DNA from: Capra hircus
Taxonomy: Eukaryota > Chordata > Mammalia > Artiodactyla > Bovidae
Direction: 5' to 3'
Assembly (NCBI RefSeq): GCF_001704415.2
Contig: NC_030826.1
Location: forward strand, 33,723,324 to 33,787,323
DNA: 64,000 nucleotides
Of the stretch, positions 58,975 to 64,000 are shown in pieces. The notes beneath the pieces were generated by a model. The model saw nothing but the letters and a program-made list of their open reading frames with translations. It was not told the DNA's origin and ran no database searches. Position numbers and translations under genes: made by a program. Positions within the stretch are counted from its first letter, which is position 1. Every line of letters begins with the position of its first letter.

Positions 58975-61161
58975 TGATACAAATGATAAATTATATTTAT
59001 ACAGTAAATAAAGTATCAATAGTCAATACGAGTTCAAAACCAGCCACCTGCCCCTGGACTGAGAACGGCTGGGTGACACCCCCACCATGGCACCTGGCAG
59101 GAGGGCGCTTGATGGCACACATCCCACACTCTGGCAGCGCCAGTGGCTTCATGATCAGTGCAACGGGCAATGGGAAGAGGCACCTGGGGACGGGTCTGAT
59201 CGGGGACGGGAGCTGAGGCTGCCTGGGCCTTGGAGGCCCATGTCCCGTCAGGAAGGGCTCTTAACTGATGAGGAATTGCTGGCCCCAGCACCCAGCAGTG
59301 TGGTCCTGCCACCTGTGCAGGCGTCAGCCCATCCCTCCCTGGGGGAACATCTTGCCCCGAGCCCGCCCTCCCCTGGGCCGCTGGGAGAGGAGAGCCGGTC
59401 CGGCCTTCCTGATGACTCAGGAGCCCACAGTCCAGCCCAGGAGGTGGCCCCCGGGTGGAGGAGCAGAGTGAGCTCTGTCAGCCTCCCGTGCCCAGCACTG
59501 CAAGCAGAGGGACCTGGTGTTAACTGCCCTTGGTGCTGGAGGCGAGACGTCCACTGTGGAAATGGAGACTGACGTGCCCACCAGGCTAGCTGACCAGACA
59601 TGGGGCTCGGGGCCAATGTCCCTGCTCTGGGGAGGAGTGAGTCTCTTCTGATCTTTGTGACTTAATACTTTTTTAAATTGTGGTGGGTGGGGCAAAGGAA
59701 GCAGGGGAGAGGGAGGTAAGATTAGTGCATGTTTGTTAATATCTTTTCTGTATAAGAGTGATTTTTTATTCTCTCCAAAGAAAGAGATAGTAATTTCTAC
59801 ATCACAACATGTGTCTGGAGGGCAGGTGAGTGTGTGGGAGCCAGGCCTGGGCCGCAGCCCGTCAACCTAGGGCTGCCCCAGGAGCCACAGCAGAGGCCCA
59901 CTGGCCCCCGACAAGCCGCCAGCACTGTCCCCACCTCTGCCCTGAGGGTGGACTTAAGGGGGAGGTCACAGAGACAGGGTTCCATCCCATGTTTCCACTG
60001 TAAACGCAAGTCTTGTTAACTGTGCATGCCTTCAGTCACAGAAGTTAGTTGATAAAACCTGGTGAGTCACATTCATATGTTAGATTTTGTCTTTAACTTC
60101 ATGTTGGTACATCAGTAAGAAAAATAGCCTCTCTCTTAGGATCTAGCCAAAAAGGCTGAAAGTCAGTTTGGTAATTTACCAAAAAAGGGAGTTAAAGGAA
60201 AAGGCAACTGGAGGCTACAATTTTTTGTTACTATTGTAGGTTTTTCTTTTTTTTTTTAAATATCTTTTATGTGCATTCAAATTCCCATATTTTTCCTATA
60301 AAGAATTTGCTTTAGTTTTTCCATAAGGCATTTTTTTGTCTCTTCGTATTTAAATTTTCTTAGAGTTAAAACCATAAATAAGAGAATTTAAACCACTAAC
60401 ATGACACTGCCAATATCTTAATTCAGCCAGACCTGGTAAATTCTATCAAAACTAGACAGTTAAATAAGAACCACGTTATAAAAATATTAGCCAAAAAAAG
60501 ACTATTTGATAATTCTGCAAACTCAAATATGAAACTGTACTAAACAAAATCTGTGCAAACGCATACAAGCATGGAGCACGTGGCAGGGCTACGCTCAGGT
60601 TAGTTTAAAGCTTCTCTAGTGGATTTAATTCAAGAGTTGTTCCACGGTGGTGGCGTTCACTTTGAACTCACACACGAGTCAAAGAAAAGAAACACGCACA
60701 ACTGCGTCCCCAAAAGGTCAGTGTCTGAGGGTGCCGGCACTCCATCCGGTCCATGCCTGGGGCTGCCTGGGATGTCCCTGGGGCTAGGGGTGGGGGCCAG
60801 GTCCCGGGCGAGCGTGTCCCAGAGACCCTGGGCTGAGGCTGGACTGGTACTGCACATGGCCACCGCCTCGGCCAAGCCCCCGAGAGCTGGCAGATCCCCA
60901 CGGAGGCAACGGGGTGGCCAGGCTGGGTCAGGGGGGCCTCACATGACACAGGCCCGGGTACCTGCATGCTGTGTGATGCCTCTGTCTGCCGCCACCGCTC
61001 GCCCCTCAAACTGAGGCCCGGGACCACAGAGACACCCTCTACTCAGGAAGCCGGACGGGACACCCTGACACCCATCCCCCTGCTCCCCGACCCCTTCCAC
61101 AAGTGACAGTCCCTGCTCGGCGTCCTTGGCACGGATGCTCTGCACGGGTCCCGGCCGGGCA
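58975..61161 (-). other. EPN2: EPN2 3'UTR (inferred)
   Basis: The stretch after the EPN2 stop has no other gene. It is GC-rich near the stop, strongly AT-rich at about 59640-60620, then GC-rich again, ending in an AT-rich stretch at 58978-59035. Candidate minus-strand signals are AATAAA at 59770-59765 and the variant AATATA at 58997-58992. A 2.2-kb 3'UTR fits what I recall of the long human EPN2 message. The true end is not proven. Confidence 0.5.
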
Positions 61162-62875
61162 CTAGAGGAGGAAAGGGTTGGTTGTGCCAGTGGCCTGAGT
61201 TGCCGACGGGGGTACACCCAGGCTGCCCACCATGTTCATTGCAGCAGGGCCCAGCGGCGGCAGGGAGGAGCTGCTGGCCCCCAGGCCTGGGTGGGAGGCC
61301 GTGGAGGTCATGGAGGCCACAGCTATAGGCTCTACGCCTGGGCTAGGACCAAAGGATGCACTGCCCCCTAGCACTGGGCTCCCCCGCAGCTGGTTCAGCG
61401 TCAGCGGCTGCGGCTGGTTCACCTGGAAGGGGTTGACAGGGGCCGAGGCCGTGGCGGCACCTGGGGAGAGAGTGGGAGGAGCAGTGGCTGTGCTCAGAGC
61501 AGCAGCGTCCCTGGGCCCTGAGGCTGGACTGCAATGCCAGGGAGGCCACCCAGGCAGCCCCACCTCTGGGTGCGAAGTCCAGAGGAGGAAACTCAGGCTG
61601 TGAGGAGCCAAGCGATGGGCCAGGCTGACAGGACCCAGCGCCTACTCCAGGCGGGCACCCTGGGTACCGTCAGCAGCAACCACAGGTGCGGGGAGAGAGG
61701 GGAGCCACGGGGGAGGTGGGACGAGCAGCGCAGCCTGAGAGCAGTCCTCACATGCTGTACCTGGGGACCCTGACCTCATGAAACCTCTGAGAAGTCCCGC
61801 AGTCAAGGAGAGACGCAGACCCCCATCCCTTCAGGAGCTCGTGGCTGGGGCTTCTGCACTTTTGCTCGAGGCTCTCAGAGCTCGGCCCTGCCAAGTCCTC
61901 AGGCCAAATGCCCTGAACGTGACCCATTCCTGTCCTTGGAGAGCCCAAGGAAAACTCGGGGAAGGGCGGGGGCTCCTTAACGAAGAGGGTTGCCTGGACT
62001 GGGGCTGAAGGGTAGATCTGACCCTCCCACCTGGGGAGAAGCAAGACAGCCGGGCCGGTAGGACAGAGCATGTGGCGGGGACGGTGAGCGGCTCACACAG
62101 CTGAGGGTGTGAGCACACAGGGGCTCGGGACTGGGGTGGGACATGGAGCCCTGGCCACCGACTCAAGGGCTGGGGACTGTCCTGCAGCCGTGTGGAGCCC
62201 CTGTCGGTGGAGAGCCCACCAGCAGGGAGGATGGGCTTGAGACAGAGGGCAGAGTTCCGGCCCCAGAAGAGGCAGAACCCAGAGCAGGGGCAAACGGCTC
62301 AGCAGAGGACCCAGCTACACTCACCCGAAGCAGGGGCAGCCAACCCTGGCTCCCCTGGCCCCCAGAACTGTCCCAAACTTCTGCTCTCTAGAGGATCTCC
62401 CGGGCTGGGGCACCAAGCCAGGGGCAGCTTCTGCTCAGTGGTCTCAACTGAGAGGAGGGGCTGTTTTCCAGCCCCTCACAAGGCCCCAGAGAGGCCCCAG
62501 TGCTGGCCCAGGATGCGGGTGCTCCAGAGCATGCTCCCTACCTGCCTATGGCCTGTGGGAAAAGTCCACCCAGGGTTGGAGGGGAGGTCAGCACCCACAG
62601 GCCTGCCCTAGGGCCACTCTCAAGAAGGGTGGACGGCTTGGGGAACCCAAGAAGCCACATACCTGGTGCTAAGAAGGGGTTGAGGGCTTGTGCCGGTGGG
62701 GCTGGCCTGGTTACCAGTGAGTCCAGGTTGACCAGGGCCGCGTTGGGGCCCAGGAAGGACTCAGGGGTTTTCCGGGCACCACTGGGCTTGCTCGAGGCGA
62801 CGGTCAGGGGCTGAGACTCAAATGGATCAGGGCTGGAGGTTCCATTGTTCTGGGCCGGCGGAGAGGCCACCTTGG
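61162..62875 (-). CDS. EPN2: EPN2 (epsin-2), last two coding exons; gene continues beyond the window
   Basis: Exons (minus): 62875-62663 and 61460-61162, joined in phase by a GT-AG intron. Together they encode about the last 169 residues. Visible motifs are one DPF (AP-2 type, SSPDPFES) and three NPF motifs (LNPFLAPG, VNPFQVNQ and TNPFLL at the extreme C-terminus), which bind EH domains of Eps15 and intersectin. The intervening text (LTLNQLRGSPVLG, GTTNPFLL) matches the epsin-2 tail. Epsins are clathrin adaptors that bend membrane through an N-terminal ENTH domain; that domain and the ubiquitin-interacting motifs are encoded to the right of this window. The upstream intron fills 62876-64000. 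Confidence 0.93.
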
Positions 62876-64000
62876 CTGCAAGACAAGGGCACACACGGAC
62901 CAGTGAGCTTGGAGGGCAGGGGCCCAAGACAGGCGGATCCCACCCTGCAATGTCCAGAACCCAGATGTCCTCAGATGCTACCTTGCTGGGGAAGTGCACG
63001 GCTACTCCGGATAGGACGTTGATGGCAGAGCTTTCCCAACAGTCCCAAACTGGAGCTGCCAGCAGCCACAGGGTAGGGCTTGCACCATCAGACCCGAGTC
63101 CAGGGACAGAAGGTGTGAGGAGGGAGACCAACCAAGAGAAGCAGGGACCAACAGTGCGGCACCGTCTCCACACACCGACAACAGCATTGTGGGTTGGTGG
63201 CTACACACGAGTAAATTACATCTTTCGGATGTTTTCATTTTTTTAAGTTTCTACAATGAACGTGAATCTCTCAACAGTAAGAAAGCAAATGATTTTTAAA
63301 AATTCAACCAATAGAGGGTGTATTGAGACAGGCCAACAGGACATGGATGCTCTGCCAAGATGTGAAAAGGCAATGTGGATGTGGGTTCCTAGAAATGGTG
63401 GTGTCCTTGCTCATTGTTCCTGCAGCCCCACGTCCAGGAGCCTGGTCTCGAGAAATACCACACAGAGACACACAACCTAGAAGTCAGCCTGAAATGTCCT
63501 CCCTTAAGTGAAAGATTCGGTAAGATTGCTGAGATACTACAAAGCTATTTCTAAAGGACTTTTAATGCTGAGAGAAAATGTTTTCAATCTGTTTTTCTAA
63601 AAAATCATGGGGGCAGGATTGGACTCTCTCACGCCACTGTGAGTTCAACGACAAAGGCTGTACGTAAGAGCTCAGGAAAAGTACTAGAATGAAGCTTGAT
63701 GGCCACGAGCACATGGAAGAATTGGAAACGATTCTCATTTTCTTCTGTAAGCTTTTCCAAGCTTTCTATTGATACAGTGGAACTCCTCTGGAATCAGGAT
63801 AAACACTTCGAAGGCCCAGGGAAGCGTGTTCCGACTTCTCACTAGGTGCGGGGAGCAGGTATGGACAGTCAGGTTGGCTGTGGAGGACGCACGGAAGCTT
63901 GCTGCTTTCTTCATGTGGCAAAACAAAGAGCCCAGAAAGCAGCTGTTCTAAGGCACTTCCAGCCCGTCAAGCCGCAAGGCCTGGGGGTGGCGCGGGGTGC
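62876..64000 (-). other. EPN2: EPN2 intron, partial
   Basis: This is intronic sequence upstream of the penultimate EPN2 exon, with the usual pyrimidine tract and acceptor at its 3' side (62876-62880). I saw no further coding exon. 63240-63700 is AT-rich and unassigned. Confidence 0.6.

Noticed and set aside
63735..63951. Overlapping 60-codon frames on both strands in the EPN2 intron
   Set aside because: No splice-site context in frame with EPN2 and no recognisable similarity; treated as intron.

Overview
This is a mammalian nuclear DNA window, almost certainly from a ruminant (Bovidae). It is full of Pecora-type repeats: Bov-tA and Bov-A2 SINEs derived from tRNA-Glu, CHR-type SINEs, and BovB (RTE) LINE pieces including a reverse-transcriptase fragment. 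Genes are split into GT-AG introns, and promoters lie in CpG islands. Cattle cannot be separated from sheep or goat from the sequence alone.

Five protein genes are recognisable, and their exons were joined by hand. In order they are RNF112 (minus, 8.2-12.5 kb, 14 coding exons, 630 aa), MFAP4 (plus, 25.7-28.1 kb, 6 exons, 255 aa), MAPK7/ERK5 (minus, 28.5-32.8 kb, 6 coding exons, 780 aa), B9D1 (plus, 50.0-58.0 kb, 7 exons, 204 aa) and the last two coding exons of EPN2 (minus, 61.2-62.9 kb, continuing past the right edge). Gene content, order and relative strands match the human 17p11.2 (Smith-Magenis) block read in reverse.

Layout: 1-7.2 kb is intergenic DNA beyond the 3' end of RNF112, with old repeats and a possible LTR. 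12.5-25.6 kb is intergenic and mostly unique, with a few SINEs. MFAP4 and MAPK7 are convergent, with their 3' ends a few hundred bases apart at most. The MAPK7 CpG island spans about 32.6-34.1 kb. 34.1-49.4 kb is a repeat-dense gap with nested SINE/LINE insertions. The B9D1 CpG-island promoter carries a strong candidate RFX X-box just upstream of the start codon. B9D1 and EPN2 are convergent, and EPN2 has a long 3'UTR of about 2.2 kb with an AT-rich core.

The genes do not form one pathway. They cover a RING/GTPase protein (RNF112), an extracellular matrix glycoprotein (MFAP4), a MAP kinase with transactivation tail (MAPK7), a ciliary transition-zone protein (B9D1) and an endocytic adaptor (EPN2). 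I found no bacterial-type system, CRISPR array or intact mobile element. The most useful leads are a GC-AG intron in RNF112, the B9D1 X-box, a possible unannotated polyadenylated transcript near 41.2-41.75 kb, and a possible divergent transcript from the MAPK7 CpG island.
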